Source: an uncultured Bacteroides sp. (GTDB lineage Bacteria > Bacteroidota > Bacteroidia > Bacteroidales > Bacteroidaceae). Taken from it: DNA of 17,687 nt. Below are positions 1 through 7,844 of the stretch, piece by piece. Under the pieces are notes generated by a model. It saw nothing but the letters and a program-made list of their open reading frames with translations, had not been told where the DNA came from and searched no databases. Numbering within the stretch: the stretch's first letter is position 1; each line of letters opens with the position of its first letter. Where the stretch lies: the NCBI GenBank assembly GCA_900557355.1, contig USSR01000056.1, positions 1 through 17,687 on the forward strand, given 5' to 3'. The translations under genes and the position numbers were made by a program.

Positions 1-72
1 TATGAAATACAAGGTGTTATTGCTGTTGCCATGGCTACTATTCATCCTGATCTTATAGAAGTAATTAAATAA
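1..72 (+). CDS. upxY: C-terminal end of a UpxY-type transcription antiterminator (partial)
   Basis: An open frame enters at base 1 and ends at TAA 70-72, leaving 23 residues that begin YEIQGVIAVAMA and end DLIEVIK. The pattern of a hydrophobic strand, then VAMATI, then a final ...LIEVIK resembles the end of the KOW domain in NusG-like UpxY proteins. UpxY proteins let RNA polymerase read through the long leader of their own capsule operon. The assignment rests mainly on position, because the next gene is upxZ and upxY-upxZ is the standard order at the head of Bacteroides capsule operons. The fragment alone is too short for a firm family call. The 5' part and the promoter, often invertible in Bacteroides, lie outside the window. 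Confidence 0.65.
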   Translation, partial: YEIQGVIAVAMATIHPDLIEVIK

Positions 73-126
73 TTGCCGGTTGTCATTTGATACCTGGTAA
101 ATCATAAATCTGAAATCATAATTGTT

Positions 127-615
127 ATGACTCTTTCCGAAGAAACTGCTACTCTTCAGCGTGCAGCGCACGAACTGATGTATTTAGGTATGGACGGGAA
201 TCCGGTTTATAGCGATGACCTGTCCCGTCGTAACGGTGAAGTTTATCGTCTGACTACGGCTTTGTATAATTCCGGTGTCAAAGGTTCTACGGTTGAAGAA
301 CAGGCTAATGTTTGTCTGGCTCTTCTGATGGGCTATAGTGCGTCGTTCATTGATTATGGTGAAAAGCAAAAACATGTTCAGGAAGTTTTGGATCGTTGTT
401 GGGATATTCTTGATGTTCTTCCTGCTTCGTTGTTAAAGCTCCGGCTACTTACTGCCTGTTATGGTGAAGTATTCGACGAGCCTTTGGCTGATGAAGCCCG
501 TGCTATTATTGCTTCCTGGGATTCCGCTTCGCTCACTCCTGAACAAAAAGAAGCTATTGCTGAGTTTCAGAATGTGGTCGATAATCCTTATCCGTGGGAG
601 TATATTGACGAATAA
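127..615 (+). CDS. upxZ: UpxZ-family antagonist of transcription antitermination
   Basis: This 162-residue acidic soluble protein matches my recollection of UpxZ proteins in length and pattern: AHELMYLGMDGNPVY near residues 15-29, LALLMGY near 64-70, a middle segment VLDRCWDILD and a C-terminal NPYPWEYIDE. It has no signal peptide or membrane segment. In B. fragilis, UpxZ proteins inhibit the UpxY antiterminators of other capsule loci, so that usually one capsule operon dominates in a cell. The start is the ATG at 127, 54 bases after the upstream stop. The stop at 613-615 is followed within 15 bases by the flippase start, so it is probably the second gene of the capsule operon. The gene is less AT-rich than the block around 8-11 kb. 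Confidence 0.88.
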   Translation: MTLSEETATLQRAAHELMYLGMDGNPVYSDDLSRRNGEVYRLTTALYNSGVKGSTVEEQANVCLALLMGYSASFIDYGEKQKHVQEVLDRCWDILDVLPASLLKLRLLTACYGEVFDEPLADEARAIIASWDSASLTPEQKEAIAEFQNVVDNPYPWEYIDE

Positions 616-629
616 AAAGGACATATAAT

Positions 630-2078
630 TTGGCGGGCTCTTTAAGACATAAAGCCGTTCATGGTGTTGGGTGGAGTTTTATTGATAATATAGCCAGTTC
701 CGGCATCACCTTTTTGGTGGGGCTTGTACTTGCTCGTTTATTGACTCCCGAAGAATATGGCATCATGGCTATGATTGCTATTTTCATAGCAGTTTCCAAC
801 TCCATTATAGACAGTGGCTTTTCCAATGCACTGATACGGAAGACACGTATAGAACGGGTCGATTATAACACTGTTTTTTATTTTAATCTGACAGTCAGTA
901 TTCTTATTTATGTACTTCTATATTTAGCTGCCCCTGCAATCAGTGTATTCTTTAAGGAGCCTGTTTTGGTGGAGGTTGTAAGAATCATAGGATGGGTGCT
1001 GATAATCAATGCGCTTGCCATAATTCCTCGTACCCAGTTTGTAAGGGAGGTGGATTTCAAGACACAGACCAAGGTTTCTTTGATTTCTTCTATTAGCAGT
1101 GGAGTTATTGGAATAGGGATGGCATTGGGAGGAATGGGAGTATGGAGTCTGGTTGGCCAGCAACTTTCCCGTCAATTTCTGAATACTTTGTTCTTATGGG
1201 TATATAGCAAGTGGCATCCGGTATGGGAATTTTCTACGGAGAGTTTTAAAGAACTATTTGGCTTTGGTTCTAAATTGTTGCTTTCAGGGTTGTTGGATAC
1301 CATTTATAAAAATGTCTACTACATTGTAATTGGGCGTTTCTATACTTCCGCACAATTGGGGCAATATACCCGTGCGGAGCAGTTTAATATGATATTCTCC
1401 AGCAATCTTACCTCCGTTGTTCAACGGGTCAGTTATCCGGTTTTGAGTTCCATACAAGAAGAGCCGGAACGATTACGGGAAGGATACCGGAAAGTGATCA
1501 AGATTACCATGTTGATAACTTTTGCCTGTATGCTGGGGTTGGCGGCAGTTGCAAAACCATTGATTCTGATTTTGATAGGTGAAAAATGGTTGCCTGCTGT
1601 TTATTTTCTGCAAATCATCTGTTTCAGCGGTATGCTTTATCCGCTTCATGCCATTAACCTGAACATTCTGCAAGTAAAAGGGCGTTCGGACTTGTTTCTG
1701 AAACTGGAAATCATAAAGAAAATTATAGCTGTGGGGCCTATTGTTGTAGGTATTATTTACGGCATTGAATATATGCTGTGGGGTGGTGTCTTGGCTTCTT
1801 TTATTGCTTATTTCTTAAACAGTTATTATTCTGCTAATTTGATAAGCTATCCTACAAGCCAACAGATTAAAGACATACTGCCTACTTTCCTGATTTCTTT
1901 GGTGGTGGCGACATTCATGTGGGGTGTTTCTTTCTGGGATATTTCTGTGTATGTTCTGTTACCCATTCAGATATTAGTCGGAATATTGTTGGCTTTGTGT
2001 ATATATGAAAAGTTGCATCTTGATGAGTATTTAGAAGTCAAGGAACTGGTACTTTCTGCACTTAAGCGCAGGTGGTAA
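630..2078 (+). CDS. wzx: Wzx-type polysaccharide flippase (MOP/PST superfamily)
   Basis: This 482-residue, highly hydrophobic protein has many predicted membrane spans and begins with SLRHKAVHGVGWSF, the N-terminal pattern of WzxC-like lipopolysaccharide/capsule exporters. Residues about 25-75 (VGLVLARLLTPEEYGIMAMI, then DSGFSNALIRK) are typical of the first two spans and cytoplasmic loop. Members flip undecaprenyl-diphosphate-linked repeat units to the periplasmic side of the inner membrane. No ATG lies near the N-terminus. The best start is TTG at 630-632, preceded by AAAAGG at 615-620, placing the gene 14 bases after upxZ and suggesting translational coupling. It is the only flippase in the window. 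Substrate specificity cannot be read from sequence. Confidence 0.9.
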   Translation: MAGSLRHKAVHGVGWSFIDNIASSGITFLVGLVLARLLTPEEYGIMAMIAIFIAVSNSIIDSGFSNALIRKTRIERVDYNTVFYFNLTVSILIYVLLYLAAPAISVFFKEPVLVEVVRIIGWVLIINALAIIPRTQFVREVDFKTQTKVSLISSISSGVIGIGMALGGMGVWSLVGQQLSRQFLNTLFLWVYSKWHPVWEFSTESFKELFGFGSKLLLSGLLDTIYKNVYYIVIGRFYTSAQLGQYTRAEQFNMIFSSNLTSVVQRVSYPVLSSIQEEPERLREGYRKVIKITMLITFACMLGLAAVAKPLILILIGEKWLPAVYFLQIICFSGMLYPLHAINLNILQVKGRSDLFLKLEIIKKIIAVGPIVVGIIYGIEYMLWGGVLASFIAYFLNSYYSANLISYPTSQQIKDILPTFLISLVVATFMWGVSFWDISVYVLLPIQILVGILLALCIYEKLHLDEYLEVKELVLSALKRRW

Positions 2079-2104
2079 ATCAAAAATATATTTATTGTAG
2101 TAAA

Positions 2105-3214
2105 ATGGAAAATAAAGTAATTACGGTAACTTCCCCATTACTTCCTTCATTGGACGATTTTATCCCTTATTTGCAGGATATCTGGAATCGTAAGTGGTTA
2201 ACTAATAATGGTCATTACCATCAGGAGTTGGAGAAGGCTTTGTGTGAATATTTGAAAGTACCTTATATTAGTCTCTTTACCAATGGTACGTTGCCTCTGA
2301 TGTGCGCTTTGCAGGCATTGCGTATTACAGGTGAAGTGATCACCACTCCTTACAGTTTTGTTGCCACCACTCATTCCTTGTGGTGGAATGGTATCAAACC
2401 TGTATTTGTGGATATTGATCCTGATACATGCAATCTTGATCCTGATAAGATAGAGGCTGCTATTACTCCTAAGACTACGGCAATTATGCCTGTACACGTA
2501 TATGGTAAACCTTGCGATACGAAACGTATTCAGGAAATAGCCGACAAATATATCTTGAAAATAATTTACGATGCTGCCCATGCGTTTGGCGTGGAAGTGA
2601 ATGGAAAATCAATCTTGAGTGCCGGTGATATGTCAACGTTAAGTTTCCATGCCACGAAGGTTTATAATACGATTGAAGGTGGTGCGTTGATTTGTCATGA
2701 TGAAAAGACTAAGAAGCGCATTGATTATCTGAAAAACTTCGGTTTTGCGGGAGAAACAGAGATTGTGGCACCGGGTATTAATGGTAAGATGGATGAAGTG
2801 CGTGCCGCATACGGTTTACTTAACTTGAAACAAGTGGATGCTGCAATAGAAGCCCGTCGACAGGTGGCTATCAAGTATCGTGAAGTCTTGAAGGATGTCG
2901 AAGGAATCAGTTTCATGGAAGATATACCGGGTGTACGTCATAACTACTCTTACATCCCGATATTTGTGGATGCTGAGAAATATGGTATGACCCGTGATGA
3001 GCTTTATTTCAAGATGAAAGAGCAAGGTGTGCTGGGGCGTAGATATTTCTATCCACTGATAAGCGAGTTTTCCACTTATAGAGGGTTGGACTCTGCACGA
3101 CCTGAGAATTTGCCAGTGGCGCATGAGATAGCAGACAACGTGATATGTTTGCCTATGTATCATGATTTAAATGAAGAAGCCGTTGAACGTATTATAAATT
3201 TGATAGTGAAGTAA
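2105..3214 (+). CDS. DegT/DnrJ/EryC1/StrS-family PLP-dependent sugar aminotransferase
   Basis: The 369-residue protein (ATG at 2105) has the layout of nucleotide-sugar aminotransferases. NGT at 60-62 should bind the PLP phosphate, YDAAHAFG at 155-162 supplies the Asp contacting the pyridine ring, and SFHATKVYNTIEGG at 180-193 contains the Schiff-base lysine, K185. Such enzymes transfer an amino group, usually from glutamate, to a 3- or 4-keto nucleotide sugar. A GTG at 2072 in frame would add 11 residues and overlap the flippase end; I prefer the ATG because ENKVITVTSPLLP is where family members usually begin. The stop directly abuts the next ATG. No dedicated 4,6-dehydratase is adjacent. Its keto-sugar may come from elsewhere in the genome or from the dehydratase at 12.4 kb. 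VioA/RffA-type chemistry is possible, but the substrate is unknown. Confidence 0.9.
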   Translation: MENKVITVTSPLLPSLDDFIPYLQDIWNRKWLTNNGHYHQELEKALCEYLKVPYISLFTNGTLPLMCALQALRITGEVITTPYSFVATTHSLWWNGIKPVFVDIDPDTCNLDPDKIEAAITPKTTAIMPVHVYGKPCDTKRIQEIADKYILKIIYDAAHAFGVEVNGKSILSAGDMSTLSFHATKVYNTIEGGALICHDEKTKKRIDYLKNFGFAGETEIVAPGINGKMDEVRAAYGLLNLKQVDAAIEARRQVAIKYREVLKDVEGISFMEDIPGVRHNYSYIPIFVDAEKYGMTRDELYFKMKEQGVLGRRYFYPLISEFSTYRGLDSARPENLPVAHEIADNVICLPMYHDLNEEAVERIINLIVK

Positions 3215-4441
3215 ATGGAACAAAAACAAAAGAAACTGTTGCTGCTTGGTGGCTTGCGCTATCTTTTACCGGTTATTGAATCTGCCCATAAGCAAGGATA
3301 TTATGTTATAACTGCTGATTATCTTCCTGACAATATTGCTCATAAATATTCTGACGAATATCATAATATTAGTATTATTGATAAAGAAGCTGTTTTGGCG
3401 TTGGCTCGTGAGCTTGAGATTGATGGTATCATGTCGTTTGCTGTAGATCCGGGAGTTGTTACGGCAGCATACGTTCAGGAACAGATGGGATTGCCTGCAT
3501 TTGGTCCTTATGAGTCTGTGTGTATTTTGCAGAACAAAGATAAGTTCCGTAATTTCCTTACTCAACATGGTTTCAATGTGCCTAAAGCCAAAGGTTTCTC
3601 AACGGTGGAGGATGCTATGTCCGAAGCTTATTGGTATCCTTGGCCTGTAATAGTGAAACCCACTGACTCTGCGGGTAGTAAAGGGGTGACAAAAGTCGAT
3701 TCTTTAGCAGAATTAAAACCAGCTTTGGAGTACGCTTTTGAACACTCTCTGTCCAAGCATGTCATTGTAGAGGAATTTATAGAGAAGCAGGGGGCTTCTT
3801 CTGATACGGATAGCTTTTCTATTGATGGGAAGTTGAAATTTGTGTATTTTTCTGCCCAGCGCTTTGATACTGAAGCTGTCAATCCTTATACGCCTTCTGC
3901 TTATAGTTGGCCATCGACCATGACGCATGAAGAAGAAACAGAATTAACTTCCGAGTTGCAAAGACTTCTTGCGCTATTAGGCATGCGTACTACTATCTAT
4001 AATATAGAGACTCGTATTGGTACTAATGGTAAACCTTACATAATGGAAGTTTCTCCTCGTGGTGGTGGTAACCGTTTGGCCGAAATGTTGCGTTATGCTA
4101 CTGGTGTTGATTTAATTACAGCCTGTGTACGCGCAGCTGTGGGCGACAGTGTGGGAAATATAGAACAAAAGCCTTATAATGGTCATTGGGCTGAGGTAAT
4201 ACTTCATGCAGATAAAAGTGGTACATTCCAAGAATTGATCGTTGATGCTTCTGCGGTAGGAGCAGAAGTCATTGAAGAAGATTTATGGGTAAAACCGGGC
4301 GATCACGTTAGAGGATTTGAAGGAGCAAATGATGCGATTGGTACATTGGTGCTGAAATTCAACTCAGAGAATAAAATGCGATTGGGTTTGAGCGATTTGC
4401 ATAAATGGTTAACTATAAAAATAGATAGGGTTAATGTGTGA
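3215..4441 (+). CDS. ATP-grasp carboxylate-amine ligase (CarB/PurK-like), first of three
   Basis: The 408-residue soluble protein begins with a Rossmann-like preATP-grasp domain (KLLLLGGLRYLLPVIESA, residues 7-24, then VITADYLPDN). The ATP-grasp fold follows: IVKPTDSAGSKGVTKV at 146-161 is the glycine-rich ATP loop, VIVEEFIE at 183-190 the adenine-binding strand, and YIMEVSPRGGGNRLAEM at 275-291 carries the Mg-binding Glu and Asn. A C-terminal domain, about 325-408, resembles the last part of PurK/CarB-like ligases. Members activate a carboxylate as an acylphosphate and join it to an amine. The ATG starts at the base after the upstream aminotransferase stop, and the gene overlaps the next ATP-grasp gene by 8 bases. 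That tight pairing suggests the aminotransferase makes the amine acceptor. The actual substrates are not known. Confidence 0.88.
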   Translation: MEQKQKKLLLLGGLRYLLPVIESAHKQGYYVITADYLPDNIAHKYSDEYHNISIIDKEAVLALARELEIDGIMSFAVDPGVVTAAYVQEQMGLPAFGPYESVCILQNKDKFRNFLTQHGFNVPKAKGFSTVEDAMSEAYWYPWPVIVKPTDSAGSKGVTKVDSLAELKPALEYAFEHSLSKHVIVEEFIEKQGASSDTDSFSIDGKLKFVYFSAQRFDTEAVNPYTPSAYSWPSTMTHEEETELTSELQRLLALLGMRTTIYNIETRIGTNGKPYIMEVSPRGGGNRLAEMLRYATGVDLITACVRAAVGDSVGNIEQKPYNGHWAEVILHADKSGTFQELIVDASAVGAEVIEEDLWVKPGDHVRGFEGANDAIGTLVLKFNSENKMRLGLSDLHKWLTIKIDRVNV

Positions 4442-5696
4442 TAAAAAGAAACTTTTGGTTTTGGGAGGAAAGCCTATTGGCTCCATTGAATTGGTACAAA
4501 GAGCCAAAGAATTGAACTTGTATGTAATTGTAACAGATTTTTTGCCGGAAGAACAATCACCAGCCAAAAGATTTGCAGATGAATCTTGGAATATCAGCAC
4601 TTCTGAAATAGATATTTTGGAAGAACTTTGTAAAAAAAATCATATTGATGGGATTCTGACAGCAGTTCATGAGTTTAATATTAATCAGATGCTTAATTTA
4701 TGTGAACGCCTTAATAAACCTTGTTATTGTAATCGTTCTACATGGCTTTTTTGTGATAATAAATTGGCTTTCAAATCACTTTGTGAAGATAGTGGAATAC
4801 CTGTTGCTAAAAAATATGATATATCAATAAGTGATGAGGAAACCCTTTCGAAACTAATATATCCGCTTATTGTAAAGCCTGTTGATGGAAGTGGAAGTCG
4901 TGGATTTTCTATATGCTATAATGTGAAAGAGTTGGTCGTTGGCTATAATAAAGCTTTAGGCTTTTCGGGAACACAAACCGTAGTAGTTGAAGATTTCATA
5001 CCTTATGATGCGGTGATTATCCACTATACTATGAATAAAGGCTTTTGTTATTATTCCGGTATGTCTGATAAATTCTCTGCACGATTTAAATCTACTGGTG
5101 CTTCTGTTATGGGATTGCAGACTTTTCCATCTAAAGGCGAAAGTATTTATTTGGAAACATTGAATGATAAAGTCTGCACTATGTTTGAGAAAGCCGGATT
5201 TGTAGAAGGTCCTATTTGGATTGAAGCGTTCTTTGATGGCAAAGATAAATTCATTTTTAATGAAATGGGGTATCGTTTTGGCGGGTCATTAACAAATTAT
5301 CCAGTGAAGTATTTTTATAATATTGATCAATTGGACATGATGATCTCCATTGCTTTAGGAGAATCTTTGCTTATGCATTATTCAAAGTTGTCCCGGATGT
5401 GGAATTATTGCATTCTTCCTATTCACATAAAGGAAGGCCGAATAACTTCGATAAAAGGGGTGGATGAAATAAAAGCTCGTGAGGATGTTTATGCTTATGT
5501 ACCGGTTCATTATCTGCATGATGAGATAAAAGACTGGGGATCTGCTCAGCAGGTCTTTTGTTATCTGCATATTTTGTATTTCACAAAATTTGCTCTTAAA
5601 CAGACTATAGAGGAAATTCTTTCTTCATTAAAAGTATTTGATGAAGAAAGAAACAATATGTTATATACGTTGTATGATTTGAATAATTTAAAATGA
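4434..5696 (+). CDS. ATP-grasp ligase, second of three, divergent paralogue of its neighbour
   Basis: The 420-residue protein has the same two-part design as the preceding gene: KKLLVLGGKPIGSIELVQRA at 5-24 and VTDFLPEEQSPAK at 33-45 mirror its N-terminus. The ATP loop is LIVKPVDGSGSRGFSI at 145-160, the adenine strand VVVEDFIP at 183-190, and the metal region FIFNEMGYRFGG at 273-284. It differs in ending without the RGGGNR motif and with its own C-terminal region rich in aromatic residues (about 380-420). The two look like an old duplication with different substrates. It starts at ATG 4434 inside the end of the previous gene and overlaps the next start by four bases (ATGA, 5693-5696). Role inferred: amide or peptide-type ligation in capsule precursor decoration. 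Cytoplasmic. Confidence 0.86.
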   Translation: MCDKKKLLVLGGKPIGSIELVQRAKELNLYVIVTDFLPEEQSPAKRFADESWNISTSEIDILEELCKKNHIDGILTAVHEFNINQMLNLCERLNKPCYCNRSTWLFCDNKLAFKSLCEDSGIPVAKKYDISISDEETLSKLIYPLIVKPVDGSGSRGFSICYNVKELVVGYNKALGFSGTQTVVVEDFIPYDAVIIHYTMNKGFCYYSGMSDKFSARFKSTGASVMGLQTFPSKGESIYLETLNDKVCTMFEKAGFVEGPIWIEAFFDGKDKFIFNEMGYRFGGSLTNYPVKYFYNIDQLDMMISIALGESLLMHYSKLSRMWNYCILPIHIKEGRITSIKGVDEIKAREDVYAYVPVHYLHDEIKDWGSAQQVFCYLHILYFTKFALKQTIEEILSSLKVFDEERNNMLYTLYDLNNLK

Positions 5697-6772
5697 TTAC
5701 AGAACTAATTAACTTTTTTTCTTTGTTTCCTCCTTTCCTGAAGATGCGTAGACTTTATTTTATGCATAAAGGTTTTAATGAACCTATGTGGGGTGGAGGG
5801 ATATTTAAACAAAATATAAAAGAGGCATTTGCCAAGTTTCTATCTAGTGAAGAATTGAGTTCAGAACAATATAAGGAAAAATTAATTAAAGATATTGTTA
5901 ATTGCTATTTATTGTATGGATCAACGCCTGATGAATATTTCTTATTTGATATGTTGCATTCAGATATGAAAAAAAGGTCATCTTATGTAACTGATATGGA
6001 TAAAGATAAGACAGCTATACGTGTTACAGGAATTGATTTGTTTAAGCGTGATTTGTGTAATAAATTTAATTTTTATTGTAAAACAGCTGATTTCTTTAAA
6101 AGGAAAGCTATTTTGGTAGAAAATGTCGAGGATAGAAAAAGATTTGTGCAAATGACATTGGAGTGTAAAAAGGTATTTGCTAAACTTCTAGAAGGATCTT
6201 ATGGTGCAAATGCCATAATGTTTGAAATAAACTCAGAAGCAGATGCATTGGAGGCTTTTGATAAATTACTTAGAACGGAGTCGAAATGGATTGTTGAGGA
6301 GTGTATTATTCAAGCAAAATGCATGGCGCAATGGAATAGTTCTTCTGTAAATACAGTTCGTATTCCATCTTTTTTATGTGGAGGTAAATCTAATATTTTA
6401 GGTCCTTTCTTTCGTACAGGGCGAAAGGGATGTATTATAGATAATGCTGGGGGTGGAGGAATATTTGCTGTATTAAATCCGGATACAGGTGTCGTTGAAA
6501 CAGATGGAATGAATGAATTGGGGAAATATTATGTTAACCATCCTGATTCTGGATTACAATATCGAGGATTCCAGATTCCAGAATGGGATAATTTATTGGA
6601 TATTACTCGAAAAATTCACTTGACAATGCCTTTTCATCGTTATATTGCTTTTGATTTTGCTTACACTGATCAAGGTTGGGTGCTTATAGAGGGAAATTGG
6701 GGACAGCTTATATCTCAATATAATAATAAAATAGGTTTAAAAAAGAAATTTCATCAATATATGGGATGCTGA
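5693..6772 (+). CDS. Sugar-transfer-associated ATP-grasp protein (ATPgrasp_ST-like), third of three
   Basis: This 359-residue protein is not a close paralogue of the two ligases before it. Its C-terminal half shows the pattern of the sugar-transfer-associated ATP-grasp family: WIVEECIIQ at 199-207, SSVNTVRIPSFLCGGK at 217-232, FFRTGRKGCIIDNAGGGGIFAVLN at about 239-262, DTGVV at 264-268, and a terminal IAFDFAYTDQGWVLIEGNWG (318-337), whose Asp, Glu and Asn probably bind Mg. The N-terminal 110 residues are helical and charged, with a short hydrophobic start. The family is known from polysaccharide gene clusters and has been predicted by comparative genomics to be an amidoligase; I know of no settled reaction. 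It begins in the ATGA overlap with the previous gene, with 19 bases to the next. Confidence 0.8.
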   Translation: MITELINFFSLFPPFLKMRRLYFMHKGFNEPMWGGGIFKQNIKEAFAKFLSSEELSSEQYKEKLIKDIVNCYLLYGSTPDEYFLFDMLHSDMKKRSSYVTDMDKDKTAIRVTGIDLFKRDLCNKFNFYCKTADFFKRKAILVENVEDRKRFVQMTLECKKVFAKLLEGSYGANAIMFEINSEADALEAFDKLLRTESKWIVEECIIQAKCMAQWNSSSVNTVRIPSFLCGGKSNILGPFFRTGRKGCIIDNAGGGGIFAVLNPDTGVVETDGMNELGKYYVNHPDSGLQYRGFQIPEWDNLLDITRKIHLTMPFHRYIAFDFAYTDQGWVLIEGNWGQLISQYNNKIGLKKKFHQYMGC

Positions 6773-6791
6773 AAAATATATAAAGAGGACA

Positions 6792-7844
6792 ATGAAGAAT
6801 GATATTATTATAAAAATAATCACTCAATGTGATTTGTTGGATGCTGGGTGTTTTAATATTCCAGAATCAATAACAGTTGTTGAAGAGGCGCTTCGTAAGC
6901 ATGTTGCAGGGCAAATAGTATTCCCTGATAAAGTATCTGTGATTTTTAATGAGGAATCTCAAAATCGCATAAATTGTCTTCCAGCAGGAATTCTGGATGA
7001 GAATGTGTATGGCATGAAGTGGGTTTCTGTATTCCCGAACAATCCTCATTTGTATGGCATGCAGAATGTTTCTGCAGTTACATTGTTATCCGAATTAACG
7101 CATGGTTTTCCAATAGCTTTTATGGAAGGTACATTGTGCTCTAATTTGAGGACTGCAGCAATAAGTGCAGTTGCTGCGAAATATTTGGCAAACCCGACTG
7201 CTCAAATTATAGGATTCATAGGAGCAGGGGAGCAGGCAAAAACTCATTTGATGGCAATGTTGGCGATATTGCCTTCCTTGAAATGTTGTAAGGTAGCCTC
7301 TCGTACATCTGAAAGTGAACAGAAGTTCATAGAACAGATGTCGGTTTTCTATCCTGACATAGAATTTGAGAGCTGTAATGCCGATTATAAAAGAGCTGTT
7401 GTGCATTCGGATATTATTATTACTGCCATAAGCGGACAAGAAAAAATTTTGAAAGCTGATTGGATAAAACATGGGGCTTTGTATTGTCATGTTGGAGGCT
7501 TAGAAGATGATTTTGCAGTTCCTTGTAAAGCTAGTAAGATTGTTTGTGATGATTGGTCGATTGTTAAACATCGTACACAAACGATTAGTAGAATGTATAA
7601 AATGGGATTGTTGGATGATTCTAACATATATGCCAATCTTGAAGATATTGTTGCAGGTACTAAAGAGGGAAGAACTAGTGCTAATGAGTTTATTTATTTT
7701 AATACTGTAGGACTTTCCTATATTGATGTCATGATGGCAAACTATATGTATAAAAAGGTTGTTAATGCTGGATTAGGGCATGATGTTGCCTTCCAGAGTA
7801 TTTCAATGTTTGATGTTATTCCGGACAGGGTGGTGTTAAAATAA
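6792..7844 (+). CDS. Ornithine cyclodeaminase/mu-crystallin-family NAD(P)-dependent enzyme
   Basis: The 350-residue protein shows the OCD/mu-crystallin fold. GMKWVSVFPNNP at 74-85 contains the conserved substrate-binding Lys, K76. TLCSNLRTAAISAVAAKYLA at 114-133 contains the carboxylate-binding Arg, R120. IIGFIGAGEQAKTHL at 139-153 is the NAD(P)-binding glycine motif. Relatives include ornithine and lysine cyclodeaminases, archaeal alanine dehydrogenase, ketimine reductase and SbnB of staphyloferrin B synthesis. The segment after the second conserved strand reads HVGGLEDDFAVP (233-244), where ornithine cyclodeaminases, as I recall, have VGGD; the catalytic Asp position therefore appears to be Leu followed by Glu-Asp-Asp. 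A purine-rich AAAGAGGA precedes the start, and the stop overlaps the next ATG (TAATG). It may make an amino or imino acid for the ATP-grasp ligases upstream. The reaction is unknown. Confidence 0.85.
   Translation: MKNDIIIKIITQCDLLDAGCFNIPESITVVEEALRKHVAGQIVFPDKVSVIFNEESQNRINCLPAGILDENVYGMKWVSVFPNNPHLYGMQNVSAVTLLSELTHGFPIAFMEGTLCSNLRTAAISAVAAKYLANPTAQIIGFIGAGEQAKTHLMAMLAILPSLKCCKVASRTSESEQKFIEQMSVFYPDIEFESCNADYKRAVVHSDIIITAISGQEKILKADWIKHGALYCHVGGLEDDFAVPCKASKIVCDDWSIVKHRTQTISRMYKMGLLDDSNIYANLEDIVAGTKEGRTSANEFIYFNTVGLSYIDVMMANYMYKKVVNAGLGHDVAFQSISMFDVIPDRVVLK

Noticed and set aside
99..120. Direct repeat AAATCATA (99-106 and 113-120) between upxY and upxZ
   Set aside because: Eight bases of AT-rich sequence is too short to separate from chance; no promoter boxes accompany it.
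2364..2386. 7-bp inverted repeat CCACCAC...GTGGTGG in the aminotransferase gene
   Set aside because: Repeats of this length with a 9-base loop are expected by chance several times in a window this size.
5528..5559. Hairpin-like sequence AAAAGAC...GTCTTTT with an inner CTGCT/AGCAG stem, resembling a terminator
   Set aside because: It lies inside the coding end of the second ATP-grasp gene, the outer stem is only 7 bp, and the T run is short. The gene overlaps the next, so termination here would be unexpected.
7155..7177. 7-bp inverted repeat GCAGCAA...TTGCTGC in the OCD-family gene
   Set aside because: Short, within an Ala-rich coding stretch that favours GC[AT] codons; no sign of function.
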